NCBI RefSeq assembly: GCF_033845285.1
Contig: NZ_JAWXCX010000001.1
Coordinates: 2,929,495-2,993,494, forward strand
From: Marinococcus sp. PL1-022
Lineage (GTDB): Bacteria > Bacillota > Bacilli > Bacillales > Marinococcaceae
Length of the DNA stretch: 64,000 bases
Reading direction: 5' to 3'
A program made the translations under genes and the position numbers. This document shows, piece after piece, positions 42,857-52,126 of the stretch (its first letter is position 1; every line of letters begins with the position of its first letter). The notes beneath the pieces were generated by a model, which had not been told where the DNA came from, searched no databases, and was given only the letters and a program-made list of their open reading frames with translations.

Positions 42857-45040
42857 ATGATGAGATGTGAACATTGCGAACAGCGTCCAGCACGCATTGA
42901 ACTGAACATGAATGTTAATGGAAGTCATCAAAAAATGCACCTGTGTGAACGGTGCTATAGAGAAATCCGTCAAAGCATGAATCAGCCATCCGGCCAGGGC
43001 GGCTCCGGCGGCTCCCAGTCCCCATTTGACCAATTCTTCAACAATATGATGGGCGGCGGAGCAGAACAAGGCTCCAGCCAGGGTCAGGAACAGGCTCAGT
43101 CTGGCGGCGGCCAGAGCGGCGGCCTTCTTGACGATTTAGGTAAAAACCTGTCTGACGTTGCACGCGCCGGACTCATTGACCCGGTCATCGGCCGCGATAA
43201 AGAAGTCGAACGAGTCATTGAAACATTGAACCGCCGCAATAAAAACAATCCGGTTCTGATCGGTGAACCGGGTGTCGGTAAGACAGCCATTGCCGAAGGC
43301 CTCGCCCTCCGCATTTCAGAAGGCGACGTACCAAACAAACTGAAAAACAAGAGCATCTACCTGCTCGACGTCACCTCCCTCGTAGCAAATACCGGGGTGC
43401 GCGGACAGTTTGAAGAACGCATGAAACAGCTGCTGAAAGAGCTGCAGGAACGTCAGGACGTCATCGTCTTTATTGATGAGGTTCACCAAATCGTTGGTGC
43501 AGGTTCGGCAGAAGGCTCTTCAGACGCCGGCAATATTATGAAACCGGCACTGGCCCGCGGAGAAATTCAATTGATCGGTGCAACTACGCTTGCGGAATAC
43601 CGTAAAATTGAAAAGGATGCAGCACTTGAACGCCGCTTTCAGCCGGTCATGGTGAACGAACCAAACCTCGAAGACAGTGTAGCGATCCTAAAAGGGCTGC
43701 AGGCAAACTATGAAAAATTCCATCATGTAGCTTTTACTGATGAAGCGCTTGAAGCCTGCGTTAATTTATCCAACCGCTACGTACAGGACCGGTTCCTGCC
43801 GGACAAAGCAATCGATTTAATGGATGAAGCAGGCTCCAAAATAAATCTCGCTCACAGCGACGATGACAGCGAATCCCTGCAAAGCCGCCTCGAACAGATT
43901 GCTGCGGAAAAAGAGCGTGCTACTCAGCAGGAGGATTACGAACAAGCAGCTAAGCTTCGTGATGAAGAGGCCAAGCTGCAGGAGCAGGTTAAGGAAGCCG
44001 AACAAAACGGCAATATTCAAAAAGAAACGCCAACCGTTGATGTAGAAACGATCCAGATGATCGTGGAAAATAAAACAGGCATTCCGGTTCGCCGCCTCCA
44101 GCGTGATGAACAAAAGAAAATGCGCGATCTGCCTGAACGTCTGAATGCAAATGTGATCGGACAGGAAGAAGCAGTAAGTAAAGTCGCGCGCTCGATCCGC
44201 AGAAATCGTGCCGGTCTTCGCCGCGGCAGCCGTCCAATTGGGTCCTTCCTGTTTGTCGGCCCAACCGGCGTCGGGAAAACAGAGCTGTCCAAAACCCTCG
44301 CTTCTGAAATGTTTGGCGACCCTGAAGCAATGATCCGCCTCGACATGAGTGAGTATATGGAAAAACATTCTGTTTCCAAGCTTATCGGTTCACCACCGGG
44401 ATATGTCGGACACGATGAAGCCGGCCAGCTGACAGAAAAAGTGCGTCGGAAGCCATACAGCATCATTCTTCTGGACGAAATTGAAAAAGCTCACCCTGAT
44501 GTGCAGCATATGTTCCTGCAGATCATGGAAGACGGCCGCCTGACTGACAGTCAGGGACGCAAGGTCAGCTTTAAGGATACAGTCATCATTATGACTTCAA
44601 ACGCCGGCTCGCAAATGAAGCGCGTGACGGTAGGCTTTGGAGACAAAGACCAGGTAGAACCAAAAATCATGGAATCCCTCAGCGATTATTTCCGTCCGGA
44701 ATTCCTGAACCGTTTCGACAGCATTGTAAGCTTCAAAGAACTGGCTCGCGAAGATCTTGTTACCATCGTAGACCTCATGCTCAAAGACATCTTAGAGGCA
44801 GCCAGCGAGCAGGGACTGGATGTTACCGTTTCTGAGGATGCAAAACGCATGCTGGCCGATCAAGGCTATGATCCTTCGTTCGGTGCCCGCCCTCTTCGCC
44901 GCGTAATCGAAGAAAAAGTAGAAGACGGCATTGCTGATCTCATGCTTGAAGAGGAGGATGTGCAAAGCATTACTATCACGGTGAACGACAATGAGATCCA
45001 GGTAGCCAATGCACAAACATCCGCCTCCGCCAAAGAATAA
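42857..45040 (+). CDS. clpE: ATP-dependent Clp protease ATPase subunit ClpE
   Basis: 727 residues of the HSP100/Clp family with the ClpE-specific N-terminal zinc finger (CEHC...CERC, residues 4-35) and a Gln/Gly-rich linker. The first AAA+ domain has GEPGVGKTA, a UVR coiled-coil insert follows ([22 protein letters not shown]), and the second AAA+ domain has GPTGVGKTE. It unfolds substrates for ClpP and helps disaggregation under heat stress. AAGGAGG precedes the ATG. Control by CtsR is shown by the box at the start site; ctsR itself is not in the window. Confidence 0.95.
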   Translation: MMRCEHCEQRPARIELNMNVNGSHQKMHLCERCYREIRQSMNQPSGQGGSGGSQSPFDQFFNNMMGGGAEQGSSQGQEQAQSGGGQSGGLLDDLGKNLSDVARAGLIDPVIGRDKEVERVIETLNRRNKNNPVLIGEPGVGKTAIAEGLALRISEGDVPNKLKNKSIYLLDVTSLVANTGVRGQFEERMKQLLKELQERQDVIVFIDEVHQIVGAGSAEGSSDAGNIMKPALARGEIQLIGATTLAEYRKIEKDAALERRFQPVMVNEPNLEDSVAILKGLQANYEKFHHVAFTDEALEACVNLSNRYVQDRFLPDKAIDLMDEAGSKINLAHSDDDSESLQSRLEQIAAEKERATQQEDYEQAAKLRDEEAKLQEQVKEAEQNGNIQKETPTVDVETIQMIVENKTGIPVRRLQRDEQKKMRDLPERLNANVIGQEEAVSKVARSIRRNRAGLRRGSRPIGSFLFVGPTGVGKTELSKTLASEMFGDPEAMIRLDMSEYMEKHSVSKLIGSPPGYVGHDEAGQLTEKVRRKPYSIILLDEIEKAHPDVQHMFLQIMEDGRLTDSQGRKVSFKDTVIIMTSNAGSQMKRVTVGFGDKDQVEPKIMESLSDYFRPEFLNRFDSIVSFKELAREDLVTIVDLMLKDILEAASEQGLDVTVSEDAKRMLADQGYDPSFGARPLRRVIEEKVEDGIADLMLEEEDVQSITITVNDNEIQVANAQTSASAKE

Positions 45041-45051
45041 TTCTATAAAGG

Positions 45052-45086
45052 AAAGCCCTGCGGCAGCTGCTGCAGGGCTTTTTTTA
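45052..45086 (+). terminator. terminator after clpE
   Basis: AAAGCCCTGC pairs with GCAGGGCTTT, followed by a run of Ts; the loop is itself a GCAGCTGC palindrome. Confidence 0.85.
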
Positions 45087-45115
45087 TACTTAAGAACATC
45101 TATGATGAACCCTTT

Positions 45116-45131
45116 TGTTCCACGTGGAACA
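45116..45131. promoter_or_regulatory. parS ParB site 4 (perfect)
   Basis: TGTTCCACGTGGAACA, a fully symmetrical parS in the clpE-fpr intergenic region. Confidence 0.8.
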
Positions 45132-45164
45132 TTTTTTGTTTTCAAAGCTATTTACCATCTTCCT

Positions 45165-45213
45165 TTTACTTTTGTACAAAAAGAGCGTACAATGTAATTG
45201 ATAACGATTATCA
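45165..45213 (+). promoter_or_regulatory. promoter with Fur box before the ferredoxin-NADP reductase gene
   Basis: TTTACT (45165-45170), 17 bases, TACAAT (45188-45193). TGATAACGATTATCA at 45199-45213 matches the Bacillus Fur 7-1-7 motif with one mismatch and covers the transcription start. Confidence 0.75.
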
Positions 45214-45231
45214 CTAAAGGAGCTGGACACC

Positions 45232-46281
45232 TTGTCTGACTTTCACATACATGATGTTACTATTATCGGCGGCGGCCCTGCTGGTTTATATACTGCTTTT
45301 TACTGCGGGATGCGGGCGCTCGACACCCATATCATCGAAGCGCAGCCAGACCTGGGCGGAAAAATTCACGCCTACCCTGAAAAAATTGTCTGGGATGTTG
45401 GCGGCCTGCCTCCTTCCTCCGGAAAACAGCTGATGGATCAGCTGGTGGCACAGGCAGAAACGTTCCACCCGGCAATTACTACAAACGAAAAAATTATTCA
45501 CGTGGAAAAGGATGAGGCCGGACTTTTCCGTCTTGAGGCAGAAACAGGCGGCATCTATTATTCCCGTACGGTTATTGTTGCTGTAGGCCACGGCATTCTT
45601 CATGCCCAAAAGCTCGACATCGAAGGCGCAGAAAAATTTGAGCTTTCGAATCTGCATTATACCGTTCAGCAGCTTGAGCGATTCCGTGACCAGAAGGTCA
45701 TGATTTCCGGAGGCGGCAACTCTGCCGTCGATTGGGCTAACGCTCTCTGCCCGATCGCAAGCGAAGTCACAGTTGTGCACCGGCGCGATGAGTTCGGCGG
45801 TCATGAACGGCACGTTCAGGAAATGAAAGACTCCGATGTAAATGTACAGACGCCTTTTGCTCTTTCGGGTCTTCACAGCAACGACGAAGGCACAGCTATC
45901 GAAAGGGTGCTCTGCACAAATCTTGAGACCAACGAAAGCATGGAAAAAGAAGTGGATGCTGTCATCGTGAACCACGGTTTCCAGATGGAGTTCGAGCTTC
46001 TTGAAAACCTGCAGCTGCAGACAGAAGAAAATAAAATCCTCGTAAACGAGCAGATGGGTACTAATATCGAAGGTTTATTTGCTGCTGGCGATATTACCAA
46101 TCACCAGGGAAAGGTCCATCTGATTGCCGGTGCGTTTGTGGAGGGCGCTTCAGCTGCGAACAGCGTCAAGCAGTTTCTTGAGCCCGGGGCCGGTGCAAAA
46201 GCTATGGTATCCTCCCACAACGAGCGGTTCGCAGAAAAAAATCAGGAAATTCAAAAGAATCTTCTTTCCAAACAGCTGTAA
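45232..46281 (+). CDS. ferredoxin/flavodoxin--NADP+ reductase type 2 (YumC-like)
   Basis: 349 residues of the thioredoxin-reductase-like FNR family: GGGPAGLYTAFYCG binds FAD, MISGGGNSAVDWANAL binds NADPH, and GLFAAGDITNHQGKVHLIAGAFVEGA closes the FAD site. There is no CxxC redox pair, which separates it from thioredoxin reductase. It passes electrons from NADPH to ferredoxin or flavodoxin. The start is TTG with AAAGGAGCTGG before it. The Fur box indicates iron-regulated expression, sensible for heme or Fe-S supply. Confidence 0.88.
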   Translation: MSDFHIHDVTIIGGGPAGLYTAFYCGMRALDTHIIEAQPDLGGKIHAYPEKIVWDVGGLPPSSGKQLMDQLVAQAETFHPAITTNEKIIHVEKDEAGLFRLEAETGGIYYSRTVIVAVGHGILHAQKLDIEGAEKFELSNLHYTVQQLERFRDQKVMISGGGNSAVDWANALCPIASEVTVVHRRDEFGGHERHVQEMKDSDVNVQTPFALSGLHSNDEGTAIERVLCTNLETNESMEKEVDAVIVNHGFQMEFELLENLQLQTEENKILVNEQMGTNIEGLFAAGDITNHQGKVHLIAGAFVEGASAANSVKQFLEPGAGAKAMVSSHNERFAEKNQEIQKNLLSKQL

Positions 46282-46345
46282 AACAGCCGTTTGAATGCTT
46301 TAGGAAAACACTGACGGCCATCAATTAATCAAAGAGGTGAAAGCG

Positions 46346-46852
46346 TTGCGACTCCCCCGCTCTACAGAACGTCTTTCATTTCGTGCCATGCAGCATCAAG
46401 ACCACCGGCTGCTGAAAAATATTTTCCAGAATAAAGACGTCATGCGCTATTATGCCGCGTTAAAATCCGAAAAAGAGATCGACGAATGGATCCATTGGAA
46501 CAAAAGTCACTATCTATCATACGGAGTCGGAATGTGGATTGTGGAAGACCGGCAAACCCAGCGCTTTGTCGGCCAGTGCGGGCTGGTCCCCGAAAAAATA
46601 GAAGGCAGCGTTTCTATTGAACTTGGATACCTGTTCACGCCGGAGAACTGGGGGTACGGCTATGCGTCTGAATCCGCTGCTATGGTCCGGGATTTCGCGT
46701 TTTATTCGCTCGCTATCCCCACGCTTATATCAATTATCGATCCTGAAAATACCCCTTCTATCAAAGTAGCTGAGAATATCGGGATGACTTATCAGCGTCC
46801 TGTGAAACGATGGAGCCGCTCCTTCAGCTTGTATGCTGCGGCCCGCACCTGA
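46346..46852 (+). CDS. GNAT family N-acetyltransferase
   Basis: 168 residues, RimJ/RimL type: STERLSFRAMQHQDHRLLKNIFQNKDVMRYY start, WGYGYASESAAMV acetyl-CoA loop and IISIIDPENTPSIKVAENIGMTYQ-like end. AGAGGTG is best placed for the TTG at 46346; a GTG at 46337 is the alternative. It lies 64 bases after the reductase gene in the same direction with no clear terminator, so it may share the Fur-controlled transcript. Confidence 0.8.
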   Translation: MRLPRSTERLSFRAMQHQDHRLLKNIFQNKDVMRYYAALKSEKEIDEWIHWNKSHYLSYGVGMWIVEDRQTQRFVGQCGLVPEKIEGSVSIELGYLFTPENWGYGYASESAAMVRDFAFYSLAIPTLISIIDPENTPSIKVAENIGMTYQRPVKRWSRSFSLYAAART

Positions 46853-46951
46853 GTCAACTGTCACAATTCGTCCATTGTACCGGGCCTTCCCCTATGCTAT
46901 GTTAACGTTATATTCATATCGTGATTTTGACATTAGAAAGGAAGGCCGTGC

Positions 46952-47266
46952 ATGAATTCTCTCCAATCGCTCAGATGGGCCGGTATCATTGAAGGAATCT
47001 CATTTCTGCTTTTGCTCTTTATCGCTATGCCTTTAAAATACGGGGCGGGTTTTGACATGGCTGTTACTGTCGTCGGCGCTGCCCACGGCGGGTTGTTCGT
47101 CCTGTATGTAGCTATTGCTTTGTTTGTATGGGTACAGAAACGCTGGCCGTTTCTGCGTATGCTTATTGCCGTTATTGTATCCGTCATTCCGTTTGGCCCG
47201 TTTGTGTTTGAACGCAGCCTGCGGCGTGAAGAAAATGAAAAGCTTGAGCCGGGCGCCGTTTTTTAA
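46952..47266 (+). CDS. DUF3817 membrane protein
   Basis: 104 residues with three helices. RWAGIIEGISFLLLLFIAMPLKY and AHGGLFVLYVAIALFVW are the DUF3817 pattern (the domain also found in integral membrane YdzA-type proteins). GAAAGGAAGG precedes the ATG. Function unknown. Confidence 0.82.
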   Translation: MNSLQSLRWAGIIEGISFLLLLFIAMPLKYGAGFDMAVTVVGAAHGGLFVLYVAIALFVWVQKRWPFLRMLIAVIVSVIPFGPFVFERSLRREENEKLEPGAVF

Positions 47267-47291
47267 ACCGAACCTTTCGTTCGGTTTTTTT
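47265..47291 (+). terminator. terminator after the DUF3817 gene
   Basis: AAACCGAAC pairs with GTTCGGTTT around a short loop with a T-run. Confidence 0.8.
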
Positions 47292-47404
47292 CATGAGCAG
47301 CCTGCGGCTTATAGTAATTTCTTTCAAAACATGATATAAAGAATTGATGCTGTGAAAAATTTGCAGTTTTTACATAAACCAATTTTGATGAACGAGGAGT
47401 CCCG

Positions 47405-48238
47405 ATGTACATGATTGAATGGAAAAATATTTTACGCGGCCTGGCCATGGGAGCAAGTGACGTTATCCCGGGCGTAAGCGGCGGCACTCTGGCGCTGATC
47501 CTTGGTATTTACTACCGTCTGTTGTCTGCCATCAGCCTGCTTTTTTCACGCCAGTGGAAGCAGCAGCTTGGCTTTTTGATCCCTCTCGGTATAGGGATGG
47601 GGACAGCTATCCTGTCACTTGCCCACCTGCTTGAATGGCTGCTTGCCGAACACCCGCAGCCAACGTTTTTCTTCTTTTTTGGATTAATTCTCGGTACGAT
47701 TCCTTTTATTTTATACAAAGTGAATTACAAAACCAATTTTAAAAAGCATCATTACGTCATTTTGCTGATCGCAGCCGTCATTGTCCTGCTCTCAGGTCTT
47801 TTTCAGGGGGACGAGGAGGCAGCTGTAATTGCCACCGGCAGTGCAGGAAGCTTTGCCACCTTGTTTTTCTCAGGATGGCTTGCCAGCACAGCGATGATTC
47901 TTCCAGGCATCAGCGGTTCGTTTGTGCTCGTGATTATTGGCGTTTACCAGACCGTCATCAACGCTTTAACAGAATTTAACCTGCCCGTGCTTTTCACCTT
48001 CGGCGTTGGCGTGCTCGTAGGGATCGCCATTATGAGTAAGCTGCTGCGTTATCTGCTGCGTGCTCATACTGTCGGGACGTACGCAGTGATTACCGGCCTG
48101 CTCCTTGGGTCGCTTTACGTTATATTTCCCGGCTTGAATGACGGCGTGATTGCGTTTATCCTCAGCCTGGTGATGTTTGCCGCCGGCCTCGTTCTGGCCC
48201 TTTTCCTCGGCCGGATTGACCGTACAAGAGCAGTGTAA
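47405..48238 (+). CDS. popT: DUF368 membrane protein, undecaprenyl-phosphate translocase (PopT-type)
   Basis: 277 residues, about eight helices. GLAMGASDVIPGVSGGTLALILGIYYRLLSAI and STAMILPGISGSFVLVIIGVYQTVI are the paired DUF368 signatures. DUF368 proteins have been shown to recycle the lipid carrier undecaprenyl phosphate across the membrane (PopT) beside the DedA protein UptA; some DUF368 proteins matter most at high pH, which would fit this host. The start is ATG 47405 or 47411, with GAGGAG before. Single gene. Confidence 0.88.
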   Translation: MYMIEWKNILRGLAMGASDVIPGVSGGTLALILGIYYRLLSAISLLFSRQWKQQLGFLIPLGIGMGTAILSLAHLLEWLLAEHPQPTFFFFFGLILGTIPFILYKVNYKTNFKKHHYVILLIAAVIVLLSGLFQGDEEAAVIATGSAGSFATLFFSGWLASTAMILPGISGSFVLVIIGVYQTVINALTEFNLPVLFTFGVGVLVGIAIMSKLLRYLLRAHTVGTYAVITGLLLGSLYVIFPGLNDGVIAFILSLVMFAAGLVLALFLGRIDRTRAV

Positions 48239-48256
48239 TCCCAATAAATAAAACAG

Positions 48257-48299
48257 AAAGGCCGACCGCGATAAAAAACTCCCGCAGTCGGCCTTTTTT
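48257..48299. terminator. bidirectional terminator between popT and ywdK-like gene
   Basis: AAGGCCGAC(C)GCG pairs with CGC(A)GTCGGCCTT, with A- and T-runs on both sides. Confidence 0.8.
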
Positions 48300-48675
48300 A
48301 GGCTTTCAGCACGTAAATAATTAAACAAATCCACCCGGCAATAAAGGCCACTCCACCTAAAGGAGTTACGGCTCCCAGCCAGGAAATGCCGGAGAGCGAC
48401 AGCACATACAGGCTTCCGGAAAATAAAACAATTCCCGCAAACAAAAGCCATCCGGACCAGCCCAACAGCGCTGAGCCTCCGCCCGTGTAAGCCGCTACAG
48501 CGCCAATAGCGATCAGTCCCAGCGAATGATACATATGATACTGCGCTCCGGTGTTATACGTTTCAATCATCCGGTTCGACAGCCGGCTCTCCAGGCCGTG
48601 GGCTCCGAACGCCCCAATGCCTACTGCCAAAGCAGCATTTACTGCCCCTAACACAATGAGTACTTTCCACAGCAT
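48298..48675 (-). CDS. ywdK: DUF423 membrane protein (YwdK-like)
   Basis: 125 residues, four helices: NAALAVGIGAFGAHGLESRLS and YHMYHSLGLIAIGAVAAY are the DUF423 signature, ending LGGVAFIAGWICLIIYVL. Function unknown. In B. subtilis ywdK sits with ywdI and ung, and here too ywdI is 20 bases upstream. Confidence 0.88.
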   Translation of the reverse strand: MLWKVLIVLGAVNAALAVGIGAFGAHGLESRLSNRMIETYNTGAQYHMYHSLGLIAIGAVAAYTGGGSALLGWSGWLLFAGIVLFSGSLYVLSLSGISWLGAVTPLGGVAFIAGWICLIIYVLKA

Positions 48676-48694
48676 GCCTAAGTCTCCTTCTTAA

Positions 48695-48985
48695 TTAAAA
48701 ATCCAGTAAATTACCTTCCGTTGACGGAATTTCTTTTTCCTCTTCGGCTGTTTCCCGGCGTGCCACTGGTGCTGCAGACGCTTCCGGCGCTGGAGCTGCT
48801 GCTTTTGGTTCTGCAGCCGGGCGCTTCGTTTCACCGGCCTTTGAAGAAAGCAGAATATCGCAATAGTTTCGGAGCGTTCTTGCATGCTCCTGCAGCGCCC
48901 GTTCGTCTCCCTTTTCCCCCTGCTCCGCAAGCTGGAGCAGTTCTTCTTCCATTTTTTCAATTACGGTCTGAACAGATATCTGCAT
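48695..48985 (-). CDS. ywdI: YwdI family protein (DUF5327)
   Basis: 96 residues: an N-terminal helix pair (ISVQTVIEKMEEELLQLAEQGEKGDERALQEHARTLRNYCDILLSS) followed by an Ala/Pro/Glu-rich disordered tail ending EGNLLDF. Co-directional with the ywdK-like gene and probably co-transcribed. Function unknown. Confidence 0.82.
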   Translation of the reverse strand: MQISVQTVIEKMEEELLQLAEQGEKGDERALQEHARTLRNYCDILLSSKAGETKRPAAEPKAAAPAPEASAAPVARRETAEEEKEIPSTEGNLLDF

Positions 48986-49120
48986 AAGCTCTGCCCTCCC
49001 TTTCTCTGCTTCAAAGCATTCAAACTTGGAATCCTGTCAAATTATATCATAGGTCCAGCCCGAAGCCCTATGTTTGTCCTTATTGTCACAAGACGTTCGC
49101 AACTTTCCCGTATGAAGCAC

Positions 49121-49155
49121 AAAAAGCTGCCGGACCGAAAAAACCGGCACGGCAG
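49121..49155 (-). terminator. terminator of the nicotinate phosphoribosyltransferase gene
   Basis: On the minus strand CTGCCG...CGGCAG pairs with inner partial pairing and is followed by five Ts. Confidence 0.6.
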
Positions 49156-49165
49156 GAGGCCTCCT

Positions 49166-50635
49166 TTATTGACTAAATTCGTTTTGGATTTCGTGCATCT
49201 TCTGCACTTTATTTTCCCAGCATTTCGGACTTAAATCGACCGGGTATTCTTCGGGGTTTAATGACCGTTTATATTCTTCCCATAAGAGCGGCAGATTCGA
49301 TTGCATATAAGCCTGGATATCTTTCATGGTTGGCAGACTGTATACCAGTCTTCCGTCTTGGAAGATGGTTTCATGAAGATTCACCGCTTTAAAGTTCTGT
49401 ACTTTTTTACTGATATACGTGTGAACGGGGTGGAACATGTGCAGCTCCTCCTGCTCGTTTGGCTCTTCATCGGAAAGCGTAATGTAATCCCCCTCCGAGC
49501 GTTTGTTTTCGGTATTTATTATCCGATAGACATTTTTTACACCCGGCGTAGTCATTTTCTCCAGGTTGCCCGATTTTTTTGCTCCAATTTTCATCGTGTC
49601 GCGCATGCTGCCATCATTGTTCTCAATCGCCACAAGCTTGTATACCGCTCCGAGAGCAGGCTGGTCATACCCGGTGATAAGCTTTGTGCCGATACCCCAC
49701 GTATCAATTTCTGCTCCCTGGGATTTTAAATTGGTAATCGTATATTCATCCAGGTCCCCGGAGGCGATAATCTGGGTGTCGGTAAAGCCGGCCTCATCGA
49801 GCATTCTTCTTGCCTCCTTCGACAGGTAGGCCAGGTCCCCGCTATCAAGACGCACACCTTTAAAACGAATATTGTCACCCATCTCTTTTGCGACCTTGAT
49901 AGCATTAGGTACTCCGGAGCGCAGAGTGTCATACGTGTCCACTAAAAACACACAATCCGTATGGTGCTCGGCATACATTTTAAAGGCTTCATATTCCGTT
50001 TCACATGCCTGTACCATGGAATGTGCATGTGTGCCCGCTGTAGGAAGCCCGAATACTTTTCCGGCCCTGACGTTGCTAGTTACTTCAAAACCGCCGACAA
50101 AGGCCGCTCTGCTTCCCCACAGCCCGGCGTCAAGCTCCTGGGCCCGGCGCAGTCCGAAATCCATCGCGCGCCCGTTGCCTCCCGTCACCTGCTTGATGCG
50201 GGCTGCTTTCGTAGCAATCAGTGTCTGGTAGTTCACCATGTTTAACAGCGCGGTTTCAATCAGCTGGGCTTCCCCGAGCGGGGCTTCCACTTTGATCATC
50301 GGCTCATTGCCGAAGACAAGCTCGCCTTCTTTCATCGCATAAACACTGCCGGTAAACCGGAGCTCCGCTAAGTAGGAAAGAAAATCTTCTCCGTAGCCTG
50401 CTTCTTCCCGCAGATAAGTAAGGTCCTCTTCCGTCATCCCGAAATTTTCCAAAAAATGTACAACCCGTTCCAGTCCGGCAAATACACCGAACCCATTGCC
50501 AAACGGGAGATCCCGAAAATACAGATCAAATACGGCCTTTCGGGTATGCATGCCGCTGCGCCAATACGTTTCCACCATATTCACCTGATACAGATCGGTG
50601 TGCAGCGATAAACTGTCATCTTCATAGCGTGTCAT
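49166..50635 (-). CDS. pncB: nicotinate phosphoribosyltransferase
   Basis: Converts nicotinate and PRPP to nicotinate mononucleotide in NAD salvage. 489 residues, the usual Gram-positive length: DLYQVNMVETYWRSGMHTRKAVFDLYFRDLPFGNG at the start, AMDFGLRRAQ (phosphate-binding), GTHAHSMVQAC with the phosphorylated histidine region, and VDTYDTLRSGVPNA. AAGGGGGGA precedes ATG 50635, so the longer frame upstream is rejected. Single gene. Confidence 0.92.
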   Translation of the reverse strand: MTRYEDDSLSLHTDLYQVNMVETYWRSGMHTRKAVFDLYFRDLPFGNGFGVFAGLERVVHFLENFGMTEEDLTYLREEAGYGEDFLSYLAELRFTGSVYAMKEGELVFGNEPMIKVEAPLGEAQLIETALLNMVNYQTLIATKAARIKQVTGGNGRAMDFGLRRAQELDAGLWGSRAAFVGGFEVTSNVRAGKVFGLPTAGTHAHSMVQACETEYEAFKMYAEHHTDCVFLVDTYDTLRSGVPNAIKVAKEMGDNIRFKGVRLDSGDLAYLSKEARRMLDEAGFTDTQIIASGDLDEYTITNLKSQGAEIDTWGIGTKLITGYDQPALGAVYKLVAIENNDGSMRDTMKIGAKKSGNLEKMTTPGVKNVYRIINTENKRSEGDYITLSDEEPNEQEELHMFHPVHTYISKKVQNFKAVNLHETIFQDGRLVYSLPTMKDIQAYMQSNLPLLWEEYKRSLNPEEYPVDLSPKCWENKVQKMHEIQNEFSQ

Positions 50636-50765
50636 TCCAGTCCCCCCTTTTAGAATCCTATTGCTTGTACTTTCCTGATCCAATTCTACACTACTTGTAT
50701 CTTTTCACTTCTTCTTTCCTTTGAAACTCATTTCCATTCCGGTTCTACCCCGGGTTACCTATATT

Positions 50766-50802
50766 TAAAAAAGAGCCCGCCCTAAAATCAGGTGCGGACT
50801 CT
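50766..50802 (-). terminator. terminator of the 61-residue gene
   Basis: On the minus strand GAGTCCGCACC pairs with GGGCGGGCTC, followed by six Ts. Confidence 0.75.
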
Positions 50803-50813
50803 TATACGTGTGT

Positions 50814-50999
50814 TTACTTCTCTACAAGCTCATAGCCGTAGGCTTCGATCTTCGTGTAGTCTTCTTCGTCAACCACCCAGTACTGACCTTCATTATTGCG
50901 GACAATGACTTCCTTTTCCGATGCGTCTTCCCGGGCGTTCTCAAGCTCGTCGAATTTTTTCGCCGGTACTTGAATATCCTCTACGATGATAAATGACAT
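50814..50999 (-). CDS. small hypothetical protein, acidic
   Basis: 61 residues with a clear ribosome site (ACGGAGGTG) before the ATG and its own terminator. It is acidic, with a predicted beta-rich end (VIVRNNEGQYWVVDEEDYTKIEAYGYELV). I do not recognise a family. Real expression is likely from the gene signals. Confidence 0.65.
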   Translation of the reverse strand: MSFIIVEDIQVPAKKFDELENAREDASEKEVIVRNNEGQYWVVDEEDYTKIEAYGYELVEK

Positions 51000-51116
51000 G
51001 AATAAAACACCTCCGTTGTTTCGAAAGTGTTCCCGTTCACTTCTTTATTCAAACAGATATAAAGAATTTTTTTAAAAAGGGGACTTTTTTATTAATCCAC
51101 ATTCTGCAGTGATTTT

Positions 51117-51374
51117 TCAGCTTGAATTCTTATCCCGGACGGAGAGCACGGCTTTGATGCCGGCAATATTTAGCCCCTGATCGATAAGCTCTTTGATTTC
51201 CTGACACCGATCAATATCATTCATCGAAAACAGGCGCTGGTTCCCCTGATTCCGCTCTGGATTGATCAACCCCTGTTCTTCGTAGTAACGGATTTGGCGA
51301 GCTGACAATGATGTGATTTCTTGTACCACGCTAATGGGAAAACAAGCAGCGTTACGAGGAATATTACCCTTCAC
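51117..51374 (-). CDS. short GlnR/TnrA-like MerR-family regulator
   Basis: 85 residues. [66 protein letters not shown] aligns with the DNA-binding domain of GlnR ([26 protein letters not shown]...GVNMAGIKQIL). The C-terminal tail that in GlnR (~135 residues) and TnrA (~110) senses feedback-inhibited glutamine synthetase is almost wholly missing. GTG start with AAGGAGGAGGG before. It is the last gene after amtB, DUF294 and exonuclease genes, and two TnrA/GlnR boxes stand before amtB. Confidence 0.8.
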   Translation of the reverse strand: MKGNIPRNAACFPISVVQEITSLSARQIRYYEEQGLINPERNQGNQRLFSMNDIDRCQEIKELIDQGLNIAGIKAVLSVRDKNSS

Positions 51375-51418
51375 CGCACCCTCCTCCTTTATAAATTTTT
51401 TCAGCCTGCCGCAGGGGG

Positions 51419-52126
51419 CTACCTCCGGCGGTGGCTGAGATGTGCATACACGTCCTGAAGCGTTTCATAGCCAAGCTCCTGGACCGTCTGGATGGAGCGT
51501 GTCCAGAGCTCGGCAGCCATAATGGCATCGCCAAGGGCATTGTGCCTGCCTTTTATCGGAATGTCATAATAGTTGCAGCAGTCATCGAGCGAACGAAATT
51601 CAAAGTCCGGCGCAGCGATACTGAACACAAACGAAGTATCCAGCAGGCGATGCTGAAGGTTTGTACCCATCGTCCGATACGTATACTTCTGCAGAAACTT
51701 TCGTTCATGGGAGGCGTGATGGGCTACGAGTATGTCTGCCTGAGCAAACTGATAGAACTGCTCGAGGGCTTCGCTGATCGACTGACCGTCTGCTTCCAGT
51801 TCTTCGGCAGTTAAGCCGGTAACTTCGCTTACCTCCGGAGACACCGCCTCCGGTTCATGTACAAGCGTATAAAAGGCATCGTCGCGGACCAGCCGGTTGT
51901 GTTTAATTTTAATAGCCCCCATCGACAATATCTTATCTCCGGCATCCGCGTTAAAGCCCGAGGTTTCCAGATCAAGGACGGTGACGTTCAGCGAAGACAG
52001 CGATTTCTGCAGAGGCTGTTCTGCTTTTACGTCTTTTTGAAGCTGACGCATAAAAGACTGATGCTGCGGATTCGTGGAGTCCAGGCCGCCAAATCGACTC
52101 GAAATACTGCGCATCCATTGGAACAT
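51419..52126 (-). CDS. DnaQ-like 3'-5' exonuclease (DEDDh)
   Basis: 235 residues. The exonuclease domain spans ~45-220: [25 protein letters not shown] (Asp/Glu pair), [11 protein letters not shown] (second Asp replaced in the ExoII helix region) and [13 protein letters not shown] (His/Asp of ExoIII), like PolC epsilon-type domains. It starts directly after the DUF294 stop codon (TAAATG), so they are translationally coupled. Pairing of this exonuclease with a DUF294 nucleotidyltransferase-like gene is recurrent in bacteria, role unknown. Confidence 0.8.
   Translation of the reverse strand: MFQWMRSISSRFGGLDSTNPQHQSFMRQLQKDVKAEQPLQKSLSSLNVTVLDLETSGFNADAGDKILSMGAIKIKHNRLVRDDAFYTLVHEPEAVSPEVSEVTGLTAEELEADGQSISEALEQFYQFAQADILVAHHASHERKFLQKYTYRTMGTNLQHRLLDTSFVFSIAAPDFEFRSLDDCCNYYDIPIKGRHNALGDAIMAAELWTRSIQTVQELGYETLQDVYAHLSHRRR

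Noticed and set aside
45497-45512. Possible fifth parS in the ferredoxin reductase gene (TTATTCACGTGGAAAA)
   Set aside because: It has three or more mismatches outside the E-box core and lies in coding sequence, so it is within chance expectation.
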